Source: Clostridium sp.
Lineage (GTDB): Bacteria; Bacillota; Clostridia; Clostridiales; Clostridiaceae
Direction: 5' to 3'
Length of the DNA stretch: 9,413 nt
Assembly: GCF_018372875.1 (NCBI RefSeq)
Contig: NZ_JAHAIF010000076.1
Span: 1-9,413, forward strand
Shown: positions 1-5,348 of the stretch, piece by piece
Layout of the letters: each line of letters begins with the position of its first letter
Position numbering within the stretch: position 1 is the first letter of the stretch
Notes under the pieces: generated by a model
What the model saw: only the letters and a program-made list of their open reading frames with translations
The model's database searches: none
What the model was told of the DNA's origin: nothing
Position numbers and translations under genes: made by a program

Positions 1-50
1 GAAATAAATACATATAAAGTTATGAATAAAATTTAAAATTATAAAAATAA

Positions 51-93
51 GGCTGTATCAGCCTAAGGTAAAAAACCTTAATCTGATACAGCC
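51..93 (-). terminator. Rho-independent terminator of treR
   Basis: An 11-bp stem (GGCTGTATCAG at 51-61 with CTGATACAGCC at 83-93) encloses a second short stem (AAGGT/ACCTT). Read on the minus strand it starts about 12 nt after the treR stop codon and is followed by TTATTTTTAT, a moderate U-run. It closes the treR transcript. Confidence 0.85.
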
Positions 94-105
94 CCATTTT
101 CTCTA

Positions 106-822
106 TTAAAAATTCTTTCTTCTTGCAAAGTCTACAAATTTAAATTTATCAACTCTATGTCTTGATTCATGATATTGAAAAAGTCTTGTATCCTCTAAAT
201 ATACTTCACTTCTTATAACTACTACATGAGTATCATCTTTTATATCTAATAATATTTTATCTTCTTCTGTTACAGGCTCTACTGTAAAAACTTTATTAGC
301 ATATCCAATAGTTAACTGTAAGTCTTTTTCTATGTAATTATATATTGATCCTTGAACTTTTTCTAAAGGTATCTCTTTTATTATTTCTGCTATGAAATAA
401 TCTTTATCTAAAATTACAGACTCCCCTTCTATCTTTCTTAATCTCTCTACAGATATTACTTGTGAAGATTCATCTATATTTAGTTGCTTGGCTAATTGCT
501 TTGATACCTTTTCCTTTTTATTTTTCAATACAGTAATTGAATTTTCTAAGCTTATCTCTTTCTGAAGTTCACTAAAACTTTGTAGGTCTGACCCTGCTAT
601 TTCAAATTTATTTATATCTAAAACAATTGCTCCACAACCCTGCTTCTTTTGTATGAACCCTTTTTCTAATAAAAGGTCCTGTGCTTTTCTTATAGTTTCT
701 CTAGATACTCCGTATTCTTTAGCTAACATCACCTCTGTAGGTAAACGTTCTCCAGGTAAGTACCTATTATTTCTAATATCATTTTCTAAAGTTAAATATA
801 TTTGATGAAATTTCTTCAACAT
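106..822 (-). CDS. treR: Trehalose operon repressor TreR (GntR family, UTRA domain)
   Basis: This is a GntR-family DNA-binding repressor that in characterised relatives binds the tre operator and is released by trehalose-6-phosphate. The 238-aa protein has an N-terminal winged helix (about 1-70) with recognition-helix residues VSRETIRKAQDLL at 39-51 and the LPGERLPTE turn at 22-30. A UTRA effector domain fills the rest. It carries TreR-like signatures: ILDKDYF, EPVTEEDK, and the C-terminal ESRHRVDKFKFVDFARR block, which closely matches my memory of Bacillus subtilis TreR. Length is typical. The start is preceded by GAGAGTGG, a modest ribosome binding site. No treP/treA gene lies in the window: the gene to its right points the other way and is unrelated, so it is transcribed alone and the tre genes are either beyond the left edge or elsewhere. 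No B. subtilis-type operator palindrome was seen in front of it. Confidence 0.92.
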   Translation of the reverse strand: MLKKFHQIYLTLENDIRNNRYLPGERLPTEVMLAKEYGVSRETIRKAQDLLLEKGFIQKKQGCGAIVLDINKFEIAGSDLQSFSELQKEISLENSITVLKNKKEKVSKQLAKQLNIDESSQVISVERLRKIEGESVILDKDYFIAEIIKEIPLEKVQGSIYNYIEKDLQLTIGYANKVFTVEPVTEEDKILLDIKDDTHVVVIRSEVYLEDTRLFQYHESRHRVDKFKFVDFARRKNF

Positions 823-862
823 AAACCACTCTCGCTTATCATAAATTACCTATTACCTATCT

Positions 863-868
863 ATTATA
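863..868 (-). promoter_or_regulatory. Probable -10 box of treR
   Basis: On the minus strand a perfect TATAAT lies about 40 nt upstream of the treR start codon. No convincing -35 is present at 17 nt (TAGATT). Just downstream, within the leader, is a direct repeat of ATAGGTA (ATAGGTAATAGGTAA on the minus strand, about 847-861), which could be a protein-binding site. Confidence 0.4.
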
Positions 869-1024
869 CTTATTATTTCATCATAAATCTATATATTATC
901 TTAGTCTATAAATTCATATTTAATAATTTACAAGTAATCTCTAACTTCTCCATTACTTCTCTTCAATTTTGTATATTTAAATATATACTTAGAGAAAATA
1001 ACACTGAAAGGTGGTTTTATTTTT

Positions 1025-1342
1025 ATGAAAAAAATTATAAGTATATCCTTAATTTCTTTATCACTATTATTTTGTGTCTCTCCTCAGTTAGTATCTGCCG
1101 TAAACATATTTGAAGAAGGTGTTTATAAAGCAACTGACTTCAACTTTTCATCTGAAAATAAATACATTGCTCAAAATGTCTCTAAAGATAATACTGCTTT
1201 CATTCAGGTTTTTGACGAAAATCAAAATTTATTACAGTCAATTCATCTTTCCAAGAACTCTGATAAATATAATCTACTACCTTTAAAGCCAGATTATAGA
1301 ATTGTAATAGTGGGTAAAGGTGATGTATTTATATCTTCTTAA
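1025..1342 (+). CDS. Small exported protein of unknown function
   Basis: This 105-aa protein starts with a classical Sec signal peptide: MKK, a hydrophobic core at about 5-17, and a VSA cleavage motif at 23-25. It leaves a mature product of about 80 residues. The mature part is polar, with an FxEGxYKATDF-like start, an IQVFDENQNLLQSI strand segment and a PLKPDYRIVIVGKGDVFIS end. It looks like a small all-beta secreted or wall-associated domain, and similar short secreted proteins occur in clostridia; no function is known to me. No lipobox, LPXTG or catalytic motif is visible. The ribosome binding site AAAGGTGG lies about 12 nt before the ATG, which is slightly long spacing. A possible -10 (TATACT, 984-989) sits inside an AT-rich near-palindrome (971-988) without a good -35. 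It is the only plus-strand gene in the window and is monocistronic, convergent with the GNAT gene. Confidence 0.8.
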   Translation: MKKIISISLISLSLLFCVSPQLVSAVNIFEEGVYKATDFNFSSENKYIAQNVSKDNTAFIQVFDENQNLLQSIHLSKNSDKYNLLPLKPDYRIVIVGKGDVFISS

Positions 1343-1369
1343 TAAGCAATATTCATAACAAAAAAAACA

Positions 1370-1395
1370 CCGCATATTCTTTTTGAATAATACGG
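1370..1395. terminator. Bidirectional terminator between convergent genes
   Basis: CCGCATATTC (1370-1379) can pair, with a small bulge, with GAATAATACGG (1385-1395). An A-run lies on the left (1359-1367) and T-rich sequence on the right, so it can end both the small exported gene (+) and the GNAT gene (-). The hairpin centre resembles the terminator at 3971-4005. Confidence 0.65.
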
Positions 1396-1421
1396 CATTT
1401 TATATTCATAGTTTATAAAAT

Positions 1422-1944
1422 TTAAATCTTCATAACTCTATTCTTTAAATAAGAATTAAAATTATTATATTCAATTTCAGTTAAAAGATCAGGATATGAC
1501 ATAACTGATAGTGAATGACCTTTATTTAATTTACTATATGGAGGGTGGATATGATTAAAGTTGTTTTCTTTATATCCAACCCTTGTATAAAATGACTTTC
1601 TTCTAATAGAGATATCATCTATAGGTGGGTCAATTTCTAAGATTACTGTTTTTTTTCTTTTCTTTAAGTAGTTCAAGTGCTTTTTCACCATATTTTTTAT
1701 TACGCATATTAGGCTCTATACAAAAATGCTCAATATATATGTAATTTAATGTTTCCCAATAAAGAATAATACCTACAAAACTATCATTATCATAAATCAA
1801 ATCAAAATGATATTCCTCATCCTTTAATATTTCTTTTTGAGATTCATTTTCTCTTTGTTCATGAGAAGGAAAACTTTTCCCGTATAAATTCATAGCTTCA
1901 CTAAACATTTTATCATATTTAGATAATAATCTAATAAACTTCAT
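1422..1944 (-). pseudogene. GNAT family N-acetyltransferase, split by a frameshift
   Basis: Two overlapping reading frames together make one acetyl-CoA-dependent N-acetyltransferase of about 173 aa. The first (1630-1944) has a strong GGAGGT site before its ATG and carries the N-terminal half, including the acetyl-CoA loop region around IEHFCIEPNMRNKKYG (71-86). After ELLKEKKK the frame runs into a false tail and stop. The second frame (1422 to about 1650) continues with TVILEIDPP, the RRKSFYTRVGY motif-B segment and the C-terminus. The shift falls at a run of eight T on the plus strand (1649-1656). Seven would restore a continuous protein. The rest shows no decay, so this may be a recent inactivation, a phase-variable tract, slippage-rescued expression or a sequencing error. 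The second frame alone lacks a sensible ribosome binding site, so it is not a separate gene. The substrate is unknown. Confidence 0.8.
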
Positions 1945-2075
1945 AGTTAACCTCCAAATATTTTTTTAAATAATAACACCTTTTTATTAAATTTCGTACC
2001 TTTTTTTAGTAGAGGTCATAGATTATAATTACATTAAATAGTGGTTTGTGCCGAATCATTATTGGTTGTTTATGA

Positions 2076-2108
2076 AAAAGATAAGTTCCCCCCTGGTACT
2101 TATCTTTT
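2076..2108 (-). terminator. Terminator of the DUF4177/arsC operon
   Basis: An 11-bp stem, AAAAGATAAGT (2076-2086) with ACTTATCTTTT (98 to 108 of that block, 2098-2108), flanks a C-rich loop. In the minus direction it follows the DUF4177 stop by 16 nt and ends in a U-run. The plus side is also T-rich, so it may work in both directions. Confidence 0.8.
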
Positions 2109-2124
2109 CTTTTTTCTATAAAAC

Positions 2125-2352
2125 TTAATTTACTTCCCTTTCAAAAATAACTTGGTAACAATATGTCCCATATACTCCAGTCTTCTCATTGAAGGGTACA
2201 ACTACCTGCTTTAATCTCCATCCATTTTCAGCTTCTTTAATAATAACATCCTTACAAGCCTCAAATGTTTCCCCTTTATGTGCAATTGACATTATACCTT
2301 TCTTTTCTGTTACTAATGGAACCTCTACAAATTTATATTCATATTTCTTCAT
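2125..2352 (-). CDS. DUF4177 domain protein
   Basis: This is a 75-aa small soluble protein of the DUF4177 family. It begins MKKYEYKFVEVPL, has a central ENGWRLKQVV segment and ends CYQVIFERE, which together give the family pattern of Y-x-Y-K-hydrophobic, GW and a final YxxIFER strand. The function of the family is unknown. A longer reading frame from 2418 exists but would overlap arsC by more than 50 nt. I chose the ATG at 2350-2352 because GGGGGGAG lies 5-6 nt before it and right after the arsC stop. Thirteen nucleotides separate it from arsC, so it is the last gene of the three-gene operon. The family does not otherwise suggest arsenic or redox chemistry. Confidence 0.8.
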   Translation of the reverse strand: MKKYEYKFVEVPLVTEKKGIMSIAHKGETFEACKDVIIKEAENGWRLKQVVVPFNEKTGVYGTYCYQVIFEREVN

Positions 2353-2365
2353 GCCACTCCCCCCT

Positions 2366-2770
2366 TTAAATCTCTCCATTTTGAATTCTAAGTGCAAGGC
2401 TCTTAACCTTTTCTTCAATTACTCTTGCTACCTTAATAAACTCTTCATCTGATTTACCAGTTGGATCTTCCAATCCCCAATCTTCAATATGATTTGCAGG
2501 TAAATAAGGACATACAACATTACATCCCATCTTTATAACTATATCTACACTTGGTATATCTGATATTAATTTAGATTTTTGAGTTTCATTCATATCAATA
2601 CCATACAAATCTTTAATTATTCTAACTGCATCTTGATTAATCTGAGGCTTCTTTTCTGTACCTGCTGAATATGAATAAAACACATCTCCTGCAAACTTCT
2701 TACCTAAAGCCTCTGCCATTTGTGACCTACAAGAATTATGGACACATATAAATGCTACTTTTTTCTTCAT
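2366..2770 (-). CDS. arsC: Arsenate reductase, thioredoxin-linked LMW-phosphatase type
   Basis: This 134-aa protein has the low-molecular-weight tyrosine phosphatase fold used by ArsC to reduce arsenate to arsenite. The P-loop is CVHNSCR at 9-15 (nucleophile Cys9, Arg15, with a further Cys14). The redox pair needed for thioredoxin-type ArsC is present as Cys83 and Cys87 (MGCNVVCP), and the DP general-acid motif is at 102-103. Length is typical. The start is supported by GAGGGGAG and by a 4-nt ATGA overlap with the upstream repeat protein, which indicates translational coupling. It is followed by the DUF4177 gene. No arsR, arsB or acr3 is in the window, so detoxification would need an efflux pump encoded elsewhere; a role as a redox-regulated protein phosphatase is the alternative. 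The Cys triad makes ArsC the better call. Confidence 0.85.
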   Translation of the reverse strand: MKKKVAFICVHNSCRSQMAEALGKKFAGDVFYSYSAGTEKKPQINQDAVRIIKDLYGIDMNETQKSKLISDIPSVDIVIKMGCNVVCPYLPANHIEDWGLEDPTGKSDEEFIKVARVIEEKVKSLALRIQNGEI

Positions 2771-3141
2771 GTTTTCTCCCCTCTTTTCTCTAATTCACTC
2801 TCTATAAAATCTTTTGAAATATACATGGCCCTTATAATAGGAGCAAATCTCCTAAATTGAGCAGTCCCTTCTTCATATTTTATTTGAGCCTTTTCTGTTT
2901 TATTTATAATTGAAACAACAGGTGGTAAGGCTTTTTCCAAGTCTTCTTTAGTATACATACTAATATTAATATCATTTTTTATCAAAGCTTTTGAAATATA
3001 TAATGCCTTTATTCTATTTTTTAGAAGGGAATGTTGTGATGTACCTTCTACAAACTTTAACTGCATCTTTTCGCACTTACTTATAGTAGAAGATATAAAT
3101 CTTACCGTTTCATCTAGTTCATTTTGTGAATACTTCTCCAT
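2767..3141 (-). CDS. Unknown protein made of two tandem helical repeats
   Basis: I do not recognise this 124-aa protein. It consists almost entirely of two ungapped repeats of about 52 residues (7-58 and 66-117, offset 59). They share the pattern I-x-K-x-E-K-x-Q-x-K-(F/Y)-x-EGT-x-Q, then I-x-A-(L/M)-YISK-x-x-I. The predicted character is alpha-helical, charged and cytosolic, without a signal peptide or membrane segment. No metal-site cysteines or catalytic motifs are evident; there is one Cys at 23 in repeat 1 only. The ribosome binding site AGGAGA lies 6-7 nt before the ATG. It is the promoter-proximal gene of the operon and its stop overlaps the arsC start (ATGA), so the two products are probably made in fixed ratio and may interact. 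It is too short and has the wrong residues for ArsR or ArsD. Confidence 0.8.
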   Translation of the reverse strand: MEKYSQNELDETVRFISSTISKCEKMQLKFVEGTSQHSLLKNRIKALYISKALIKNDINISMYTKEDLEKALPPVVSIINKTEKAQIKYEEGTAQFRRFAPIIRAMYISKDFIESELEKRGEKT

Positions 3142-3170
3142 ATGTATCTCCTATAACTTTTTATTAATCC

Positions 3171-3179
3171 ATTATAACA
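3171..3179 (-). promoter_or_regulatory. Extended -10 promoter of the repeat protein-arsC-DUF4177 operon
   Basis: The minus strand reads TGTTATAAT, a perfect extended -10 element, 30 nt upstream of the first ATG of the operon and within the short gap after the membrane protein gene. No good -35 is present, as expected for an extended -10 promoter. A palindrome (3197-3212) lies just upstream, where an operator or activator site could be. Confidence 0.6.
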
Positions 3180-3196
3180 TATAATTTTCTTTTCAT

Positions 3197-3212
3197 AGGA
3201 TATACATATCCT
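3197..3212. repeat. Palindrome AGGATAT-AC-ATATCCT upstream of the arsC operon promoter
   Basis: Perfect 7-bp arms separated by 2 bp, touching the stop codon of the upstream membrane protein gene and centred about 30 bp upstream of the extended -10 of the arsC operon. There is no U-run on the minus side, so it is not a good terminator. It could be a regulator site. Confidence 0.4.
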
Positions 3213-3658
3213 TATACCTTTCTATTAAAGTACACCTTTAATATCCCTTTCACTAATGCACTGAATATCAAAGTTGAAAGTAATACAAAAAATACTGTTT
3301 CATTATAAAATCCTGATATGATTGTTCCTATTGCCAAGCCCCCTAAAATGATATTTATACCAACTCCACCTATTTGAGTACGTATATATTTACGACGCTC
3401 ATCATTTTCATAAATATATAGATTCCTCAATTTATCTTCTTTTCTAAGGGCTCCTTGATATTTAAACACTAAATAGATTAGCAAAGCTTGAACAGCTACA
3501 TATAGGCCCACATTAACACCAGACATAAATCCTAATGCAAATTCGCTTTGTCCAGCAGTAGGATGAAAAAGGCCAAAAGATACCATAATTATTAGTATAC
3601 TGTTATAACAAACTAGCATTCTTATTCTTGTTTGCAAGTCTTTTTTAAACTTATCCAT
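3212..3658 (-). CDS. Four-helix membrane protein paired with an XRE regulator
   Basis: This 148-aa integral membrane protein has four hydrophobic segments at about 14-31, 43-65, 98-117 and 120-142, with a charged cytosolic loop (about 68-95, rich in K, E and R, including YENDERRKY). No enzyme or transporter motif is recognised. I placed the start at 3658 because GGAGGAAA precedes that ATG by 8 nt and because it lies one base after the stop of the regulator gene (TAA-A-ATG). A longer frame to 3688 would overlap the regulator and lacks a ribosome binding site. Small XRE regulator plus small membrane protein pairs are common in Firmicutes; the membrane partner is often of unknown function. Here the pair presumably senses or responds to a membrane-related signal, but that is inference from arrangement only. 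Confidence 0.8.
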   Translation of the reverse strand: MDKFKKDLQTRIRMLVCYNSILIIMVSFGLFHPTAGQSEFALGFMSGVNVGLYVAVQALLIYLVFKYQGALRKEDKLRNLYIYENDERRKYIRTQIGGVGINIILGGLAIGTIISGFYNETVFFVLLSTLIFSALVKGILKVYFNRKV

Positions 3659-3659
3659 T

Positions 3660-3866
3660 TTATATTTCCTCCACCTCTGAAAAATCAAATATATCCTCTA
3701 TGGTAGTGCCAAAGTATTTGGCAATCTTATAAGCTAAAACCAAGGATGCAGTATACTTTTCAACCTCTAAAGAGGTTATAGTTTGCCTTGTAACTCCCAC
3801 AGCTAAAGCAAGTTCTTCTTGCGAAATTTTATGTTTCTTTCGCAATTCAGCAATTCTTGTTTTCAA
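3660..3866 (-). CDS. Small XRE/Cro-type transcriptional regulator with TTG start
   Basis: This 68-aa regulator is nearly all one helix-turn-helix domain. It begins (M)KTRIAELRKKHKISQEELA, has the recognition segment VTRQTITSLE at 25-34, and ends with FGTTIEDIFDFSE, typical of the minimal Cro-like class. The frame is open further upstream to an ATG at 3947, but that part would translate the promoter and operator. The TTG at 3864-3866 has an excellent GGAGGTG 7 nt before it and gives the canonical N-terminus. The stop is separated by a single base from the next gene, a membrane protein, so the two form an operon. A 22-bp inverted repeat sits directly at the predicted transcription start, which suggests autoregulation. 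Targets beyond its own operon are not visible. Confidence 0.88.
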   Translation of the reverse strand: MKTRIAELRKKHKISQEELALAVGVTRQTITSLEVEKYTASLVLAYKIAKYFGTTIEDIFDFSEVEEI

Positions 3867-3880
3867 AGTAACACCTCCAT

Positions 3881-3902
3881 ATTGCAAAGTAAGCTTTGCA
3901 AT
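3881..3902. promoter_or_regulatory. Operator ATTGCAAAG-N4-CTTTGCAAT of the small XRE operon
   Basis: A perfect 9-bp inverted repeat with a 4-bp spacer. It covers the predicted transcription start and ends next to the ribosome binding site. A further half-site (CTTTGCAT, 3940-3947) lies just upstream of the -35 region, so the promoter is flanked by matching sites, as expected for autorepression by the downstream regulator. Confidence 0.7.
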
Positions 3903-3905
3903 ATA

Positions 3906-3934
3906 ATTATAACAACTTTTACCATAGTTGTATA
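3906..3934 (-). promoter_or_regulatory. Promoter of the small XRE-membrane protein operon
   Basis: On the minus strand, -35 TATACA (3929-3934, 4 of 6 matches) is separated by 17 bp from a perfect -10 TATAAT (3906-3911), preceded by TGT as in extended -10 promoters. The spacer contains CAACT-N8-AGTTG. The predicted start site falls inside the operator at 3881-3902. Confidence 0.65.
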
Positions 3935-3970
3935 GTATACTTTGCATTTTAATTTCCTAGACAGTAAAAA

Positions 3971-4005
3971 AATACCCCATATTCTATTTTGAATAATAGG
4001 GTATT
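3971..4005 (-). terminator. Terminator of the XRE-membrane fusion gene
   Basis: AATACCC (3971-3977) pairs with GGGTATT (3999-4005), with an inner ATTC/GAAT stem. On the minus strand it follows the stop of the 4026-4604 gene by about 20 nt and runs into a stretch of seven or eight U. Confidence 0.85.
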
Positions 4006-4025
4006 TTAATTAGAGCTTATATATT

Positions 4026-4604
4026 TTATAGTTTTATAATAATAGTAATAATTACTGCTACTACTACTGTCAATATCCCTGCACCTACTGCAAAGAAAAT
4101 TTTCTGATATGGTCGTTTCCCATACTCTTGATTTTTTTGAAGCTCGTCCATATTCTTTCCATCCATGAAAGCAAGAATTTCTTTATATGTTTGGATATCA
4201 AACTTCTTTTTATATTTTTCAATCTTCAAGGAATAATAAAATAAAGCTATTGCAATTGCTCCTAAAATTCCCATTCCAATCTTCCCCAAAAAATATGCAA
4301 GTGGAACAGGTAATAAAATAGTTGCTAATAACAACATAGTAAAGATATTACTTAGATGGTTAAATTCCTTAATGTCTTCTGATTTAATTTTTTCCTTCAT
4401 TTCTTCAAGGTCTCCTTTAACTAATATGTCAAGAGATACACTAAAAAGAGAGCTTAGCAATAATAAGCTTTTCACATCAGGGTAATTCTTATTGTTTTCC
4501 CAATTTGAAATAGTTTGACGAGATACAAAGATCTTTTCAGCTAGTTCATCCTGTGAAAGCTCCATCTCTGTTCTATATTTTTTTATTTGTTTTCCAATCT
4601 TCAT
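4026..4604 (-). CDS. XRE-family regulator with C-terminal membrane domain
   Basis: This is a 192-aa transcriptional regulator anchored in the membrane. Residues 1-65 are an XRE helix-turn-helix (LSQDELAEKI, recognition segment VSRQTISNWEN at 27-37, then SLFSVSLDILVKGD). A charged linker follows, with hydrophobic segments at about 86-106, 108-126 and 168-190, and a cytosolic loop in between (about 128-165). This arrangement is common in Firmicutes and is thought to couple membrane or peptide stress to gene expression. The start has GCAGGAGGAC about 7 nt upstream. The gene is monocistronic, ended by its own terminator, and preceded by two near-identical inverted repeats overlapping promoter elements. 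It resembles the neighbouring two-gene module (3212-3866) with the HTH and membrane parts fused, although the membrane sequences are not obviously alike. Confidence 0.87.
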   Translation of the reverse strand: MKIGKQIKKYRTEMELSQDELAEKIFVSRQTISNWENNKNYPDVKSLLLLSSLFSVSLDILVKGDLEEMKEKIKSEDIKEFNHLSNIFTMLLLATILLPVPLAYFLGKIGMGILGAIAIALFYYSLKIEKYKKKFDIQTYKEILAFMDGKNMDELQKNQEYGKRPYQKIFFAVGAGILTVVVAVIITIIIKL

Positions 4605-4652
4605 ACAATGTCCTCCTGCACTATCAGTCTATAACCTGAAATGAATTTTTAC

Positions 4653-4704
4653 TATCAAAAGTCTTTGATATTGGCTATTTTCCTCATGTCAAAAGTATTT
4701 GACA
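4653..4704. promoter_or_regulatory. Two operator copies and promoter of the XRE-membrane gene
   Basis: Two 18-bp inverted repeats, TATCAAA-AGTC-TTTGATA (4653-4670) and TGTCAAA-AGTA-TTTGACA (4687-4704), have centres 34 bp apart, about three helical turns. The right arm of the distal copy provides TTGACA on the minus strand (4687-4692), a perfect -35. With 16 bp spacing the -10 would be TATCAA inside the proximal copy. A repressor bound here would block the promoter. The most likely binder is the XRE regulator itself. Confidence 0.7.
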
Positions 4705-4716
4705 GCCTAAAAATGC

Positions 4717-4806
4717 TCATTTATATAATATAATAAATAGTCTTGCCATTCCCACAACATCACTTTTATTATATTCTAAATTTTTTATTTCATCTAGTTT
4801 GCTTAC
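4717..4806 (-). other. Possible 3' remnant of a lost gene
   Basis: In the roughly 300-bp gap between the XRE gene and the [2Fe-2S] gene, a 29-codon stop-to-stop frame on the minus strand reads SKLDEIKNLEYNKSDVV, continuing GMARLFIILYK. It looks like protein more than random AT-rich sequence does, and the YNKSDVVGMARLF segment resembles the last motif of RNase H-like 3'-5' exonuclease domains. There is no start codon or ribosome binding site. It may be chance. Apart from this, the operators and a terminator, I see nothing in the gap. Confidence 0.25.
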
Positions 4807-4857
4807 TCATACTTACTTGTATCTTATTTTTTCCACACTATCTAGATTATAAAAATT

Positions 4858-4889
4858 AATACCCATAAATAATATTATTTATGGGTATT
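4858..4889 (-). terminator. Terminator of the [2Fe-2S] protein gene
   Basis: A perfect 16-bp uninterrupted palindrome (arms 4858-4873 and 4874-4889, with ATACCCATAAAT on the left). It starts 22 nt after the stop on the minus strand and is followed by AATTTTTATA. Confidence 0.8.
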
Positions 4890-4911
4890 CTAGTTATGTA
4901 TACAGATTATT

Positions 4912-5232
4912 TTATCTTTTTAATTCAATTATGTTTTGTACTAAGGCCTTACATCTTCCACATTGAGTACCTGCCCCTGTAACTTCTCCAACCTTTTCAA
5001 CTGTATCAGCACCATTTTTCACTGCTTCTACTACTGATTCTAATGAAGTTCCTTTACATCCACAAACAGATGCTAAAATCTTTTCTATTTCTTTAACGCA
5101 ACCACCACAAGCAGTACCTGCTCCTGTCATCTCTTTTATTTCTTCTACAGTACGTGCACCTGCAATCATTGCCTTTCTAATATCTATATAGCTTACGTTC
5201 TTACAATGACATACTACCTTATTTCCAGCCAT
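4912..5232 (-). CDS. Protein with two tandem BFD-like [2Fe-2S] domains
   Basis: This 106-aa protein consists of two copies of the bacterioferritin-associated ferredoxin (BFD)-type [2Fe-2S] domain. Domain 1 has ligands Cys8, Cys10, Cys42 and Cys45 (CHC, then TGAGTACGGC). Domain 2 has Cys57, Cys59, Cys91 and Cys94 (CGC, then TGAGTQCGRC). All eight ligands are intact. Such domains pass electrons or sense cluster status; Bfd proper helps release iron from bacterioferritin, and similar domains occur in nitrite reductase and amino-acid oxidases. A free-standing double version would carry two clusters; its partner is unknown. The start follows GGAGGATAAAG closely. It has its own promoter and terminator and is monocistronic. 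The genes around it show no ferritin. Confidence 0.88.
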   Translation of the reverse strand: MAGNKVVCHCKNVSYIDIRKAMIAGARTVEEIKEMTGAGTACGGCVKEIEKILASVCGCKGTSLESVVEAVKNGADTVEKVGEVTGAGTQCGRCKALVQNIIELKR

Positions 5233-5282
5233 CTTTATCCTCCAGTATATTTCTTTATAGTTATCTAATAAGTTTTTTTATC

Positions 5283-5311
5283 ATTATAAGGTAAATTTTA
5301 TTTCTTTTCAA
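5283..5311 (-). promoter_or_regulatory. Promoter of the [2Fe-2S] protein gene
   Basis: -35 TTGAAA (5306-5311) and a perfect -10 TATAAT (5283-5288) on the minus strand, separated by exactly 17 bp. The 5' leader would be about 45 nt. No clear Fur box or other operator was seen. Confidence 0.7.
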
Positions 5312-5348
5312 TATATTTTCTGATCTATAATACATTCTGTATTTGTAG

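Noticed and set aside
802..1113. 103-codon plus-strand frame
   Set aside because: Covers the treR start, an AT-rich promoter region and the exported-protein gene in another frame; composition is Ile/Tyr/Leu-rich noise.
2072..2128. 18-codon plus-strand ORF starting MKKISSPLVLIFSFF, resembling a signal peptide
   Set aside because: It translates the terminator hairpin and its T-run, has no ribosome binding site, and the resemblance follows from T-rich sequence.
2189..2452. 87-codon plus-strand frame
   Set aside because: Antisense to the DUF4177 and arsC genes, with no ribosome binding site.
3660..3947. Longer version of the small XRE regulator starting at ATG 3947
   Set aside because: The extra 27 codons would translate the promoter and operator, and the internal TTG has a perfect ribosome binding site.
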